A stretch of 64,000 bases of DNA from an uncultured Oscillospiraceae bacterium (GTDB lineage Bacteria > Bacillota > Clostridia > Oscillospirales > Oscillospiraceae). Positions 32,400 through 41,277 of the stretch are shown piece by piece. Made by a program: the position numbers and the translations under genes. Position 1 is the stretch's first letter. Every line of letters starts with the position of its first letter. The stretch covers positions 1 to 64,000 of the forward strand of contig CALWOA010000015.1 of NCBI GenBank assembly GCA_944382965.1. Direction: 5' to 3'. Below the pieces are notes generated by a model. The model was not told where the DNA came from. It ran no database searches and was given only the letters and a program-made list of their open reading frames with translations.

Positions 32400-33710
32400 T
32401 CAAAAATTGCCGGAAGGATGGTTACTGCCGGAGAAACGATGGCGCAGCAGGAAGGTCAGCAGGAACGTGAAGATTTCCGCTGCAGGAAACGCCAGCCACA
32501 CACCGGTGATGCCGAAGGCTTTGGACAGCACAAAAGCAAACACTACAATGGCCCCCACACCCCGGCAGAAGGCAATTGCCGAGGATGCAAGCCCCTTGCC
32601 GATGGAACTGAAAAAACCTGCCTGAATGATATTGACCACAGCACAGAGAAATCCCAGAAAATGCAGCCGGATTCCTGGCCCGGCATAGCGGGCCAACTGG
32701 GAAGAGCCTTCACTGTTGAACAGGTCAACCATACCGTCGCCCCAAATCCATACCGACGCAACCAGCACCAGGGCAATCCCCATGCCGATGCGCAGGGAAT
32801 ACCGGTAGATTTGTCTTTCTCCCTGGGTGTCGGACTTTCCGTGAACCAGACTGGCCAGAGGCTGCAGCCCCTGGGAGATGCCATTAAAGAGAGCTGTGCC
32901 TACCAAGGCAATGTTGGCGACCACGCCATAGGCGGCGACGGCAATGTTGCCCCCCAGGCCCAGCAGCAGGAAGTTAAAGACCATGGTGGTCAGGCCGCTG
33001 GAAATTTCTCCCACAAACGCCACAAATCCCAAAACACAGGAACGAACCAATTTCGTAAAAGAAGGCACCTGCCAGCGGAATTTTACGTTGTTTTTGGGTG
33101 ACAGGTAATGCACCATGCAGATGCTCATGCTGACAATGGGGGAGATGCCGGTGGCCAAGGCGGCGCCTACCATCCCCAGCCCCATGGGGAACATGAAAAT
33201 GTAGTCAAATACAATGTTGAACATACCGCTGATCAAAGTGGCGGTCATGGCAATGTTGGGTGCGTTGTCGTTGCGGACGAAAGCGGTAAAGGTGTAGTTG
33301 AGCATAAAGAAGGGGGCATAGCACAGGGCAATCCGAATGTAAGAGGTGCCGATGGCAACGATGGTATCGTCGGCCCCCATCCACCGCAGAACGGTGTCCG
33401 GAGCGAAAATTCCTGCGGCCACGAAGGGCAGACTCAGCAGCAGCGTCCAGAACAGAGAATTAAAAAAGTAACTCAGCGCTTCTTCCGGGGCAAAGGATTT
33501 GCACAGAGAATACCGGGTGGCAGAGCCAATGCCCACCATGGCACCCAGAGCGAACATCAGTGCGTACAGCGGCAGCGTCAGATTCAGTGCGGTGATGCCA
33601 TCGGCGCCGGCCTGGAGAGAAATGAAAAAGGTATCCGCCAGTACATAGCAGGAAATGCCAACCATTGCCAGAATGTTTGGCAGGATATAACGTCTGAGCT
33701 GTTTTTCCAT
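32400..33710 (-). CDS. MATE family efflux transporter
   Basis: A 436-residue protein with twelve hydrophobic segments arranged in two homologous halves. The opening LRRYILPNILAMVGISCYVLADTFFIS and the mid-protein MFNIVFDYIFMFPMGLGMVGAA are typical of the NorM/DinF-type MATE antiporters, which export cationic compounds with Na+ or H+. AGGAGG precedes the ATG. Its promoter (33823-33851) leaves a leader of about 100 bases with no motif I recognise. Confidence 0.92.
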   Translation of the reverse strand: MEKQLRRYILPNILAMVGISCYVLADTFFISLQAGADGITALNLTLPLYALMFALGAMVGIGSATRYSLCKSFAPEEALSYFFNSLFWTLLLSLPFVAAGIFAPDTVLRWMGADDTIVAIGTSYIRIALCYAPFFMLNYTFTAFVRNDNAPNIAMTATLISGMFNIVFDYIFMFPMGLGMVGAALATGISPIVSMSICMVHYLSPKNNVKFRWQVPSFTKLVRSCVLGFVAFVGEISSGLTTMVFNFLLLGLGGNIAVAAYGVVANIALVGTALFNGISQGLQPLASLVHGKSDTQGERQIYRYSLRIGMGIALVLVASVWIWGDGMVDLFNSEGSSQLARYAGPGIRLHFLGFLCAVVNIIQAGFFSSIGKGLASSAIAFCRGVGAIVVFAFVLSKAFGITGVWLAFPAAEIFTFLLTFLLRHRFSGSNHPSGNF

Positions 33711-33822
33711 ATTGTCCTCCTGTAAAAAAACAGCACCTTTCTTTACGACTGCAATGACCTAACGCCGTAAATTCAGATGCTGCAACCATCTTGCTGCCCG
33801 GTGGCAGTATATTTCTGCAGGG

Positions 33823-33851
33823 ATTGTATCATAATTGAGGTATCAATGCAA
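33823..33851 (-). promoter_or_regulatory. Promoter of the MATE gene
   Basis: On the minus strand TTGCAT (33851-33846) and TACAAT (33828-33823) with a 17-base spacer. Confidence 0.55.
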
Positions 33852-33977
33852 TATTTTTCTTTTTTTATGCAAAATGTCTGCAATATGCGGACAAATGCTT
33901 TTGCGGGAAAGAATTTGCAGGGAAAAGATTTTTTTGCGACAATATTCAATATTTTTTAAGGAAATGCGCCTTACCTC

Positions 33978-34006
33978 TTGATTGTTTCGGTATTTTCTGA
34001 TAAAAT
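33978..34006 (+). promoter_or_regulatory. Promoter of the oligopeptide ABC operon
   Basis: TTGATT at 33978-33983 and TAAAAT at 34001-34006 with a 17-base spacer. The 395-base gap also holds the divergent MATE promoter and an AT-rich stretch between them without visible genes. Confidence 0.65.
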
Positions 34007-34025
34007 ACATTAGATTTCATCGCAT

Positions 34026-34067
34026 GGACACCGGCGTAGTGTTCGGGCGTGTCCGCCCACGGTGTCC
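34026..34067 (+). promoter_or_regulatory. Structured 5' leader of the ABC operon
   Basis: GGACACCG (34026-34033) pairs with CGGTGTCC (34060-34067) and encloses a perfect GGGCG-TGTC-CGCCC hairpin. A CCCCGGGG word follows. The structure lies in the untranslated leader about 13 bases after the expected transcript start and could stabilise the message or bind a regulator. Confidence 0.4.
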
Positions 34068-34105
34068 CCCGGGGAATCAGACAAAAACAAGAAAGGAAGA
34101 AAAAC

Positions 34106-36004
34106 ATGAACATGAGAAAACTGCTGTGCGCTGCTCTGGCTGTTGTGATGGTGTTTGCTCTGGTCGCTTGCGGTCAGCAGAACGTCGTCAGCAACTCCTC
34201 CAGCGAAGGCACTCAGGCAGCTGTGGAAGCTACCGCTGCTCCCGAAGCCGGCAAGCCCACTGAGCCCACCGGCCAGCTGGTCATCGGTACTACTACCGAC
34301 CTGGAGAACGACTTCTATGATACCAGCTTCTCCAACGCTGCCACCAACTACAAGCTGTATGATCTGATCCACGGCTACGGCACTGTCGTTTCCGACAAGG
34401 AAGGCGCCTGGATTTACGATCCCACTGTCGTGGCCAGCCACGAGGAAGTGGAGAATGAGGACGGCACCAAGACCTACACCGTCACCATCAACGACGGCCT
34501 GGTCTGGAGCGACGGCACCCCCATCACCGCTAAGAACTACGTCTTCCAGCTGCTGCTGGAAAGTAGCCCTGAGATGAACCAGGTCGACGGCTATCCCAGC
34601 CAGGCTGGTTACCCTCTGGTGGGCTATGACGAGTTCTTCGCCGGTGAGACCAAGAACTTTGCCGGTGTGCACCTGGTCGACGACATGACCTACTCCGTCA
34701 CCGTCAAGGCTGAGGAGCTGCCCTACCACTACGACATCACCTACGCCCTCGCCAGCCCCCGCCCCATGCACGTCATCGCTCCTGACTGCGATGTTGTGGA
34801 TGCTCCCGAAGGCGCTATGATCACCGGTGACTTCACTGCAGAACTGCTGCAGAAGACCATCAACGATTCCAAGACCGGTTACCGTTACAACCCCAGCGTT
34901 GTGTGCGGTCCTTACCTGTTTGAGTCCTACGACATCGCCAGCCGTCAGGGCACCCTGGTTGTCAACCCCAACTACGCCGGTGACTACCGTGGTGTGAAGC
35001 CCATGATCGAGAAGATCGTTGTCAAGACTGTTAAGAGCGATACCATGATCAACGAGCTGGCTTCCGGCTCCGTGGATCTGCTGTTCCAGAGCAGCGGCGC
35101 TGATACCATCAATGCCGGCCTGGACCTGGTTGACCAGGGCAAGGCTCAGTACAGCACCTTCTTCCGTAACGGTTACGGCAAGGTGCAGTTCGACTGCAGC
35201 CAGTTCCCCACCGACTCCGAGAATGTCCGTAAGGCCATTGCCTACTGCCTGGACCGCAACGAGTTCGCTCGTCAGTACAGCGGCGGCTACGCAGCTGTTG
35301 TCCACGCTTACTACGGCCTGGCTCAGTGGGAGTACCAGGAGTCCAAGGACTGGATCGACCAGAACCTGAACACCTACGAGAAGAACATTGAAGAGGCTAA
35401 GAAGCTGCTGGAGGAGGACGGCTGGAACAAGAACGCCGACGGCTCCGATTACTCCGGCACCGGCACCCGTTACAAGGAAGTGGACGGCCAGCTGAAGCCT
35501 CTGGTTATCGAGTGGGCCAACACCGACGGTAACCCCGTTTCTGAGCTGCTGGCTACCATGCTGCCCGAAGCTATGGCAGAAGCCGGCATGGAGCTGAAGG
35601 CCACCACCATGGACTTCCCCACCCTGCTCAGCGGCATCGACCACACCAGCGATAAGATCTACAACATGTACAACCTGGCTACTGGTTTCGCTCTGGCAAG
35701 CTCTCCCTGGTACTACTACTCCACCGATCCCGTGTGGATGCAGGCCGGTTACAACAGCAACTGGATTGTTGACGAGGAGCTGGCTGCCGCTGCGGAAGTT
35801 CTGAAGCCCATTGCCTACGAGGACGACGAGGCATGGCTGGCTGCATGGCAGAACTTCATCGATGTCTGGAACGACAAGATGCCCGATATCCCCCTGTATT
35901 CCGACGAATATTATGATTTCTACTCCAACAAGCTCCATGGCTGGGAGTCCACCTCCGTTTGGGAGTGGTCCCGTGCTGTCCTGGATGCCTGGGTAGAGGC
36001 CTAA
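34106..36004 (+). CDS. Oligopeptide-type ABC transporter substrate-binding lipoprotein
   Basis: A 632-residue receptor of the SBP_bac_5 family. Signal peptide with lipobox LVAC (cysteine at 22), a low-complexity Ala/Glu/Pro linker, then the family fold with WSDGTPITAKNYVFQLLL near 135, YNPSVVCGPYLFESYD and the FPTDSENVRKAIAYCLDRNEF segment. It captures peptides or related solutes and delivers them to the permeases encoded next. Codon use is strongly biased (CGT, GGT, AAG, CTG), suggesting high expression. A structured spacer separates it from the permease genes, a common way to make receptor in excess. Confidence 0.9.
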   Translation: MNMRKLLCAALAVVMVFALVACGQQNVVSNSSSEGTQAAVEATAAPEAGKPTEPTGQLVIGTTTDLENDFYDTSFSNAATNYKLYDLIHGYGTVVSDKEGAWIYDPTVVASHEEVENEDGTKTYTVTINDGLVWSDGTPITAKNYVFQLLLESSPEMNQVDGYPSQAGYPLVGYDEFFAGETKNFAGVHLVDDMTYSVTVKAEELPYHYDITYALASPRPMHVIAPDCDVVDAPEGAMITGDFTAELLQKTINDSKTGYRYNPSVVCGPYLFESYDIASRQGTLVVNPNYAGDYRGVKPMIEKIVVKTVKSDTMINELASGSVDLLFQSSGADTINAGLDLVDQGKAQYSTFFRNGYGKVQFDCSQFPTDSENVRKAIAYCLDRNEFARQYSGGYAAVVHAYYGLAQWEYQESKDWIDQNLNTYEKNIEEAKKLLEEDGWNKNADGSDYSGTGTRYKEVDGQLKPLVIEWANTDGNPVSELLATMLPEAMAEAGMELKATTMDFPTLLSGIDHTSDKIYNMYNLATGFALASSPWYYYSTDPVWMQAGYNSNWIVDEELAAAAEVLKPIAYEDDEAWLAAWQNFIDVWNDKMPDIPLYSDEYYDFYSNKLHGWESTSVWEWSRAVLDAWVEA

Positions 36005-36012
36005 ACATGTAT

Positions 36013-36056
36013 CCGGCGGAACGCCGCGCCTTGTGCGCGGGTTCCGCCGGCTTTTC
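36013..36056 (+). terminator. Intercistronic hairpin / attenuator after the receptor gene
   Basis: CCGGCGGAAC pairs with GTTCCGCCGG across an inner GC-rich stem, followed by CTTTTCC. It probably reduces read-through or protects the receptor message. Confidence 0.6.
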
Positions 36057-36198
36057 CGGCATAAACCCCGGAAGAGGGGGATGCCGCGGCGCTCGGTCCA
36101 TACCGCATTTCCCCGGATGGACCCATATTGATTGGGCCATGTCCCATGGCAATACAGGAACGATGTGTTCCTACTAATTTGAAACGGAGGAACGGTGA

Positions 36199-37191
36199 AT
36201 GGGAAAAGGAAGATATCTGCTGAAACGGTTCGTATACATCGTTTTTGTGTTTTTTATCATTTCTATTCTGATGTTCGCAATTTACAAATCCATGCCCGGT
36301 GATCCTGTGGATATTATGCTGGGCGACAGCAAGACTTCTATGAAACCCGACGCGTACCAGGCACTGTATGATAAGACAGTGAAGGATCTGGGACTGGACA
36401 AGCCCCTGCCTGTGCAGTACGTGGCCTGGATGGGCAATATGCTCACCGGAGAATTTGGCTATTCCACCCAATATAAGCAGGAAGTCATCAACATCATCAG
36501 CGCACCCATGATCAATACGGTGCTGCTGAACATCCTGACGATGATTGTGGTGTTTATTATTGCGATTCCCCTGGGTATTGTAACCGCAGTGCGAAAAAAC
36601 GGCGCCTTTGATAAGACGGTGCAGGTTGTGACCATTGTGGGATACAGTATACCTACCTTTATTGTGGCACTGCTGGCAATCTTCCTGCTGGCGGTAAAAT
36701 TCCCCATTTTCCCCATCAGCGGCGTCAAGAGCGCCGGACTGAACGCTACCGGCCTGGAGTATGTGCTGGACAGACTCTGGCACATGGCCCTGCCGGTGCT
36801 GGTAATGTCTGTTTCCGGTATCGGCGGCATTACCCGTTATGTCCGGGCAGCCATGATTGATGTGCTGCGGATGGATTACATCAAAACCGCCCGGGCCAAG
36901 GGCCTGCGGGAAAAGACTGTGGTGTATATCCATGCATTCCGCAATGCGCTGATTCCCGTGGTCACCATTACCACCTGGTGGGTTGTGGGCCTGTTCGGCG
37001 GCTCTATTGTGATTGAATCTGTGTTCCTGTGGCCCGGCCTTGGCAAGATGCTGATTGACGGCCTGCTGCAGCGGGACTTTGCGGTGGTCCTGACCATGCA
37101 GATGTTCTACGTTGTGCTGTCTCTGGCGGGCAACGTGATTATGGACATTGCATATACCATCGTTGACCCCCGGGTACGCCTGGAAGACTAA
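36199..37191 (+). CDS. Oligopeptide-type ABC transporter permease, DppB/OppB-like
   Basis: A 330-residue protein with six hydrophobic segments. The N-terminus GRYLLKRFVYIVFVFFIISI and PGDP motif, the GEFGYS segment and the EAA loop (YIKTARAKGLREKTVVYIHAFRNAL, near 230-254) are those of DppB-type permeases. It forms the channel with the next gene product. A ribosome binding site (CGGAGGAACGGTGA) precedes the ATG. The next gene starts 13 bases later. Confidence 0.93.
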   Translation: MGKGRYLLKRFVYIVFVFFIISILMFAIYKSMPGDPVDIMLGDSKTSMKPDAYQALYDKTVKDLGLDKPLPVQYVAWMGNMLTGEFGYSTQYKQEVINIISAPMINTVLLNILTMIVVFIIAIPLGIVTAVRKNGAFDKTVQVVTIVGYSIPTFIVALLAIFLLAVKFPIFPISGVKSAGLNATGLEYVLDRLWHMALPVLVMSVSGIGGITRYVRAAMIDVLRMDYIKTARAKGLREKTVVYIHAFRNALIPVVTITTWWVVGLFGGSIVIESVFLWPGLGKMLIDGLLQRDFAVVLTMQMFYVVLSLAGNVIMDIAYTIVDPRVRLED

Positions 37192-37204
37192 GGGAGGCAA
37201 AAGA

Positions 37205-39016
37205 ATGCGTAACGAAAAGAAAAAATCCCCCCGCCGTTCCACGGCCTCCAAGGCAGCCCAGCAGATGATGATGGGCGGCATGCCCCAGGAGGAAGAAGAA
37301 GTACTCCAGAGCCCCATGCAGATGGTGATCCACGATTTCCTGCGGGATAAGATCGCCATGATCGGCGTGATTCTGTTTACCTTCATTTTCCTGTGCTGCG
37401 TGTTTTTGCCGTACTTCTTCCCCATTGACCTGTACTATCAGGATGTTACCCAGGCAAACGTAGCCCCGGGCTTCGGCATGCTGAATGTGCCTGCCGGTCT
37501 GAAGAACAACGCCCAGGATCTGTCTGTGGGCAGCTCCTTCTCTGTAGGCCTGGATAAGGACGGCAACGTCTATGAATGGGGCACCTTCCCCAACGCCAAG
37601 CTGAAGAACATTCCCAGCGCAAAAGAAACCGGCAAGCTGGTGCAGATTTCCGCTGGCCTTGACCATGTGGTTGCCGTGAATGAGGACGGCCAGGTCTTTA
37701 CCTGGGGCAATGACCGTATGGGCCTGAACTCTATCCCCATGGAGCTGCGCACCGGCGGCAATGACATCAAGCAGATCATGGCCGGTTACCAGATTTCCCT
37801 GGCACTGACCGAAGACGGCGAGATGTACAACTGGGGCAGCCAGTACCTGCTGAGCATCACCTACCCCGAAGGGGTTCAGGGCAACATCGACAAGTTTGCC
37901 GCCAGCACCAACATCGTCATGGTACTGACCAAGGACGGCGAAGTGGTGCCTCTGACCAACAAAACCTCTGCATACACCAACATTCCCGAGGAAATCCAGG
38001 GCGATGTGGTGGATCTGGCCATCACTGACGAAAGCGCCGCCGCGGTGACTTCCGACGGCCGTGTCTATACTTGGGGCAACAACATCAAAAAGACCTTGAA
38101 TGTCCCCGAAGAGATTCAGGGCCAGGTGGCTTCCCTCAGCGCAGGCCGCTATCACTACACTGCCATTTTGAAAGACGGCTCCGTGTTCAGCTGGGGTGAT
38201 AACACCCACGGCCAGGCCAATGCTCCCAAGGATACGGGTATTGCCAGCGTGGATGCCGGCTACTATGCCAACTACGCCATTACGGAAGACGGACAGGTAA
38301 TTGCCTGGGGACTGAAGGGCTACCTGATGGGCACCGATGCCTTTGGCCGTGACCTGTTCCGCCGTCTGCTGGTTGGCGGACGGATGACTATGACCGTGGG
38401 CGCTATCTCCGTCGTAATTTCCACCATCATCGGTATTCTGGTGGGCGGTATTTCCGGTTACAAGGGCGGCAAGGTGGACAACCTGCTGATGCGTCTGACG
38501 GAAATCGTCTCCTCCATTCCCTTCCTGCCATTCTGTATTATTCTATCGTCCATATTGGGCAACAGCATCAGTGAAACCCAGAGGATCATTTTGATTATGT
38601 GTATTCTGGGCTTGCTGTCCTGGCCGGGCATCGCCCGTCTGGTTCGCGGCAGCGTGCTGGCAGAGCGGGAGCAGGAATTCGTTACCGCCGCCAAGGCTCT
38701 GGGCGTAAAGGAAGCCGGAATTATCTTCCGTCACATCCTGCCCAATATCATTACTGTTATCATTGTCAATGCAACCCTGAACTTCGCAACCTGCATGCTG
38801 ACCGAGTCTTCTCTGTCTTTCATCGGCTTCGGCGTCAACGAGCCTAACGCCACCTGGGGCAACATGCTCACCGGCGCCCAGAACGGTCAGGTTATCGCCA
38901 ACTACTGGTGGCGCTGGCTGTTCCCGGCTATGCTGCTGGGTATCTGCACCATCAGCATCAACTGCATCGGCGACGGCCTGCGGGATGCCATTGACCCCAA
39001 ATCGAAAGAGAGGTGA
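37205..39016 (+). CDS. DppC/OppC-type permease with an inserted seven-blade RCC1-like beta-propeller
   Basis: A 603-residue protein, about twice the normal length. Residues 1-49 are cytosolic, 50-72 form the first membrane helix. Residues about 103-371 hold seven repeats of roughly 38-42 residues of RCC1 type, for example VQISAGLDHVVAVNEDGQVF and VASLSAGRYHYTAILKDGSV, most ending in a WG pair. The permease then resumes at the usual MGTDAFGRDLFRRLLVGGRM (375-394) with five helices and a normal EAA loop (EFVTAAKALGVKEAG, 491-505). By topology the propeller faces the outside, next to the receptor. GGGAGG fixes the start. The fourth repeat is degenerate (no WG). Confidence 0.93.
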   Translation: MRNEKKKSPRRSTASKAAQQMMMGGMPQEEEEVLQSPMQMVIHDFLRDKIAMIGVILFTFIFLCCVFLPYFFPIDLYYQDVTQANVAPGFGMLNVPAGLKNNAQDLSVGSSFSVGLDKDGNVYEWGTFPNAKLKNIPSAKETGKLVQISAGLDHVVAVNEDGQVFTWGNDRMGLNSIPMELRTGGNDIKQIMAGYQISLALTEDGEMYNWGSQYLLSITYPEGVQGNIDKFAASTNIVMVLTKDGEVVPLTNKTSAYTNIPEEIQGDVVDLAITDESAAAVTSDGRVYTWGNNIKKTLNVPEEIQGQVASLSAGRYHYTAILKDGSVFSWGDNTHGQANAPKDTGIASVDAGYYANYAITEDGQVIAWGLKGYLMGTDAFGRDLFRRLLVGGRMTMTVGAISVVISTIIGILVGGISGYKGGKVDNLLMRLTEIVSSIPFLPFCIILSSILGNSISETQRIILIMCILGLLSWPGIARLVRGSVLAEREQEFVTAAKALGVKEAGIIFRHILPNIITVIIVNATLNFATCMLTESSLSFIGFGVNEPNATWGNMLTGAQNGQVIANYWWRWLFPAMLLGICTISINCIGDGLRDAIDPKSKER

Positions 39017-39022
39017 GCCGGA

Positions 39023-40018
39023 ATGCATTTGCTTGAAGTCAAAAACCTGCACACATATTTCACTACCAAGAAAGGCATTGTCAAGGCTGTCAACGACGTG
39101 ACCTACAGCCTGGATGCCGGCAAGACCCTGGGTATCGTGGGTGAGTCCGGCTCCGGCAAGAGCGTTTCCGCCATGAGCATTATCCGCCTTTTGGACGGCA
39201 ACGGCTATATCGAAAGCGGCAGTGTCACTTTCGACGGCAAGGACATCCTGAATGCTTCCGACAAGGACCTGCACCACATCCGGGGCAATGAGATCTCCGT
39301 GATCTTCCAGGAGCCTATGACCTCCTTGAACCCGGTGTTCACCATAGAGCGCCAGATCGGCGAAGTGCTGCGGCTGCACCAGAAGCTGGACAAGAAACAG
39401 GCCTATCAAAAGGCAGTTTCTCTGCTGTCTGACGTAAAAATCCCCAACCCCGAACGGGTGGCAAAGCAGTATCCCTTCCAGCTCTCCGGCGGTATGCGCC
39501 AGCGCGTGATGATCGCTATGGCTCTGGCCTGCCGGCCTAAGCTGCTGATTGCCGACGAGCCCACCACGGCTCTGGACGTGACCATTCAGGCCCAGATTCT
39601 GAAGCTGATGAACGAGCTGAAGCATCAGATGGGTACCTCCATTTTGTTCATCACCCATGACCTGGGTGTTATCCACGAGATGGCAGATGAAGTGGCAGTT
39701 ATGTACTGCGGCCAGATTGTGGAGAAGGCCGACGCCCAGACCATTTTCCATGGCGGCGTTCACTCCCATCCTTACACCGAGGGCCTGATGACCTCCATTC
39801 CCCGGCTCAATACCCCCAAGGGTAAGCGGCTGGAGGCAATTCCCGGCGCGGTTCCCAACCCGCTGTACCTGCCCCAGGGCTGCAAGTTTGCTCCCCGGTG
39901 CAAGTACTGCACCGAGAAGTGCCTGGCCGCGGAGCCGGAGCTGCAGGAAGTCGCTCCCAACCATTTAATCCGGTGTTTCTATCCAGAGAAGGCGGTGAGA
40001 AAAGAACATGCAGAATGA
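39023..40018 (+). CDS. Oligopeptide ABC transporter ATP-binding protein, DppD/OppD-like
   Basis: A 331-residue ATPase with Walker A GESGSGKS near 38-45, signature [10 protein letters not shown] near 156, Walker [13 protein letters not shown], and the C-terminal oligopeptide-transporter extension with cysteines ([14 protein letters not shown]). It starts six bases after the permease and overlaps the second ATPase gene by eleven bases. The two ATPases form the heterodimeric motor of the importer. Confidence 0.95.
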   Translation: MHLLEVKNLHTYFTTKKGIVKAVNDVTYSLDAGKTLGIVGESGSGKSVSAMSIIRLLDGNGYIESGSVTFDGKDILNASDKDLHHIRGNEISVIFQEPMTSLNPVFTIERQIGEVLRLHQKLDKKQAYQKAVSLLSDVKIPNPERVAKQYPFQLSGGMRQRVMIAMALACRPKLLIADEPTTALDVTIQAQILKLMNELKHQMGTSILFITHDLGVIHEMADEVAVMYCGQIVEKADAQTIFHGGVHSHPYTEGLMTSIPRLNTPKGKRLEAIPGAVPNPLYLPQGCKFAPRCKYCTEKCLAAEPELQEVAPNHLIRCFYPEKAVRKEHAE

Positions 40019-41021
40019 GAACCGTAAGGTGCTGCTGACCATCAAGGATGTAAAGCAGTACTTCCCTGTAAAAAAGACCAAGCTGCGGGAAAAGCAGCGC
40101 TATGTTCGTGCCAATGACGGCATTTCTCTGGAGATTTACGAAGGCGAAACCCTGGGCCTGGTAGGCGAGTCCGGCTGCGGTAAGTCCACCTTCGGACGGA
40201 CCCTGCTGCAGCTGTATCCCCAGACCCACGGCGATGTGATTTACCACAAGGACGGTAAGGACATCGACCTGAAGAAGCTGAGCAAGGAGGAGATGCGGGT
40301 GCTGCGCAAGGACCTGCAGCTGATCTTCCAGGACCCCTATTCCTCCCTGAACCCCCGTATGACGGTGGGCCAGATCATCGGTGAGGGCCTGGTGTCCCAT
40401 GGCATCTTCAAAAAGGGCGATCCTGCCATGCAGGAGTATATCTTCCAGGTGATGGAAAACTGCGGCCTGGCGAACTACATGTTCGGTCGGTATCCTCACC
40501 AGTTCTCCGGCGGTCAGCGCCAGAGAATCGGCATTGCCCGAAGCCTGGCTCTGAACCCTGCCTTCGTGGTCTGTGACGAGGCGGTTTCTGCACTGGACGT
40601 GTCCATTCAGTCCCAGATTCTGAACCTGCTGTCGGAACTGAAGGAAAAGCAGAACCTGACCTACCTGTTCATTACCCACGACCTGAGCGTTGTCAAGTAC
40701 ATCAGCGACCGCATCGGCGTTATGTATCTGGGCAATATGGTGGAGCTGGCTCCCACGGAGGAGCTGTTCGCCAACACCTTGCACCCCTACACCGAGGCAC
40801 TGTTGTCTGCGATTCCTGTGGTGGATGAGGAGGACAAGCGGGAGCGGATTTTGCTGGAAGGCGATATCCCCAGCCCGGTGAATCCTCCCTCCGGCTGCAA
40901 GTTCCACACCCGCTGCCGCTACTGCCAGGAAAAGTGCAAGAAGGAGGTCCCGGAGTGGACCAACGTGGGCAATGACCACTATGTGGCATGCCACTTCCCT
41001 CTGCACAAACAGGAAGGGTAA
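40008..41021 (+). CDS. Oligopeptide ABC transporter ATP-binding protein, DppF/OppF-like
   Basis: A 337-residue ATPase with Walker A GESGCGKSTFG near 56, signature FSGGQRQRIGIA, Walker B FVVCDEAVSALD and the C-terminal CKFHTRCRYCQEKC extension. It pairs with the preceding ATPase. Overlapping starts imply coupled translation and equal amounts. Confidence 0.95.
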   Translation: MQNENRKVLLTIKDVKQYFPVKKTKLREKQRYVRANDGISLEIYEGETLGLVGESGCGKSTFGRTLLQLYPQTHGDVIYHKDGKDIDLKKLSKEEMRVLRKDLQLIFQDPYSSLNPRMTVGQIIGEGLVSHGIFKKGDPAMQEYIFQVMENCGLANYMFGRYPHQFSGGQRQRIGIARSLALNPAFVVCDEAVSALDVSIQSQILNLLSELKEKQNLTYLFITHDLSVVKYISDRIGVMYLGNMVELAPTEELFANTLHPYTEALLSAIPVVDEEDKRERILLEGDIPSPVNPPSGCKFHTRCRYCQEKCKKEVPEWTNVGNDHYVACHFPLHKQEG

Positions 41022-41027
41022 GAGACC

Positions 41028-41234
41028 ATGCTGTTTGGCAAAAAAATTAACCGCGTCCTGAATATCCGCAAGGCGGAGGAGCGGTTTGAGAAAGAGCGGG
41101 AAGAGTTCCCTCTGGAAAAGAATGACCGACTGGCAATGATTTTGGCAGCGCTTGCAGTATTTGTGCCGGTGCTGATCGTTGTGATTTTGGTGTTCTTGCT
41201 GGTGCTGTACCTGTTTTTCTTCCGTTTTATGTAA
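41028..41234 (+). CDS. Small membrane protein at the end of the ABC operon
   Basis: A 68-residue protein: a charged amphipathic N-terminal half (RKAEERFEKEREEFPLEK) and one strongly hydrophobic C-terminal helix (about 36-66). It starts six bases after the second ATPase gene and is followed by the operon terminator, so it belongs to the transporter. It could be an accessory or assembly subunit; no family recognised. Confidence 0.72.
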   Translation: MLFGKKINRVLNIRKAEERFEKEREEFPLEKNDRLAMILAALAVFVPVLIVVILVFLLVLYLFFFRFM

Positions 41235-41239
41235 AATTA

Positions 41240-41272
41240 GTGCCGGGATTCTATTGAATCCCGGCACTTTCC
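41240..41272 (+). terminator. Terminator of the oligopeptide ABC operon
   Basis: AGTGCCGGGATTC pairs perfectly with its complement around TATT, followed by TT and a T-rich tail. It faces the convergent GH31 gene. Confidence 0.85.
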
Positions 41273-41277
41273 TATAT

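Noticed and set aside
34010-35938. Minus-strand reading frame of over 600 codons opposite the peptide receptor
   Set aside because: Val/Gly/His-rich shadow of a highly biased gene; no ribosome binding site or domain.
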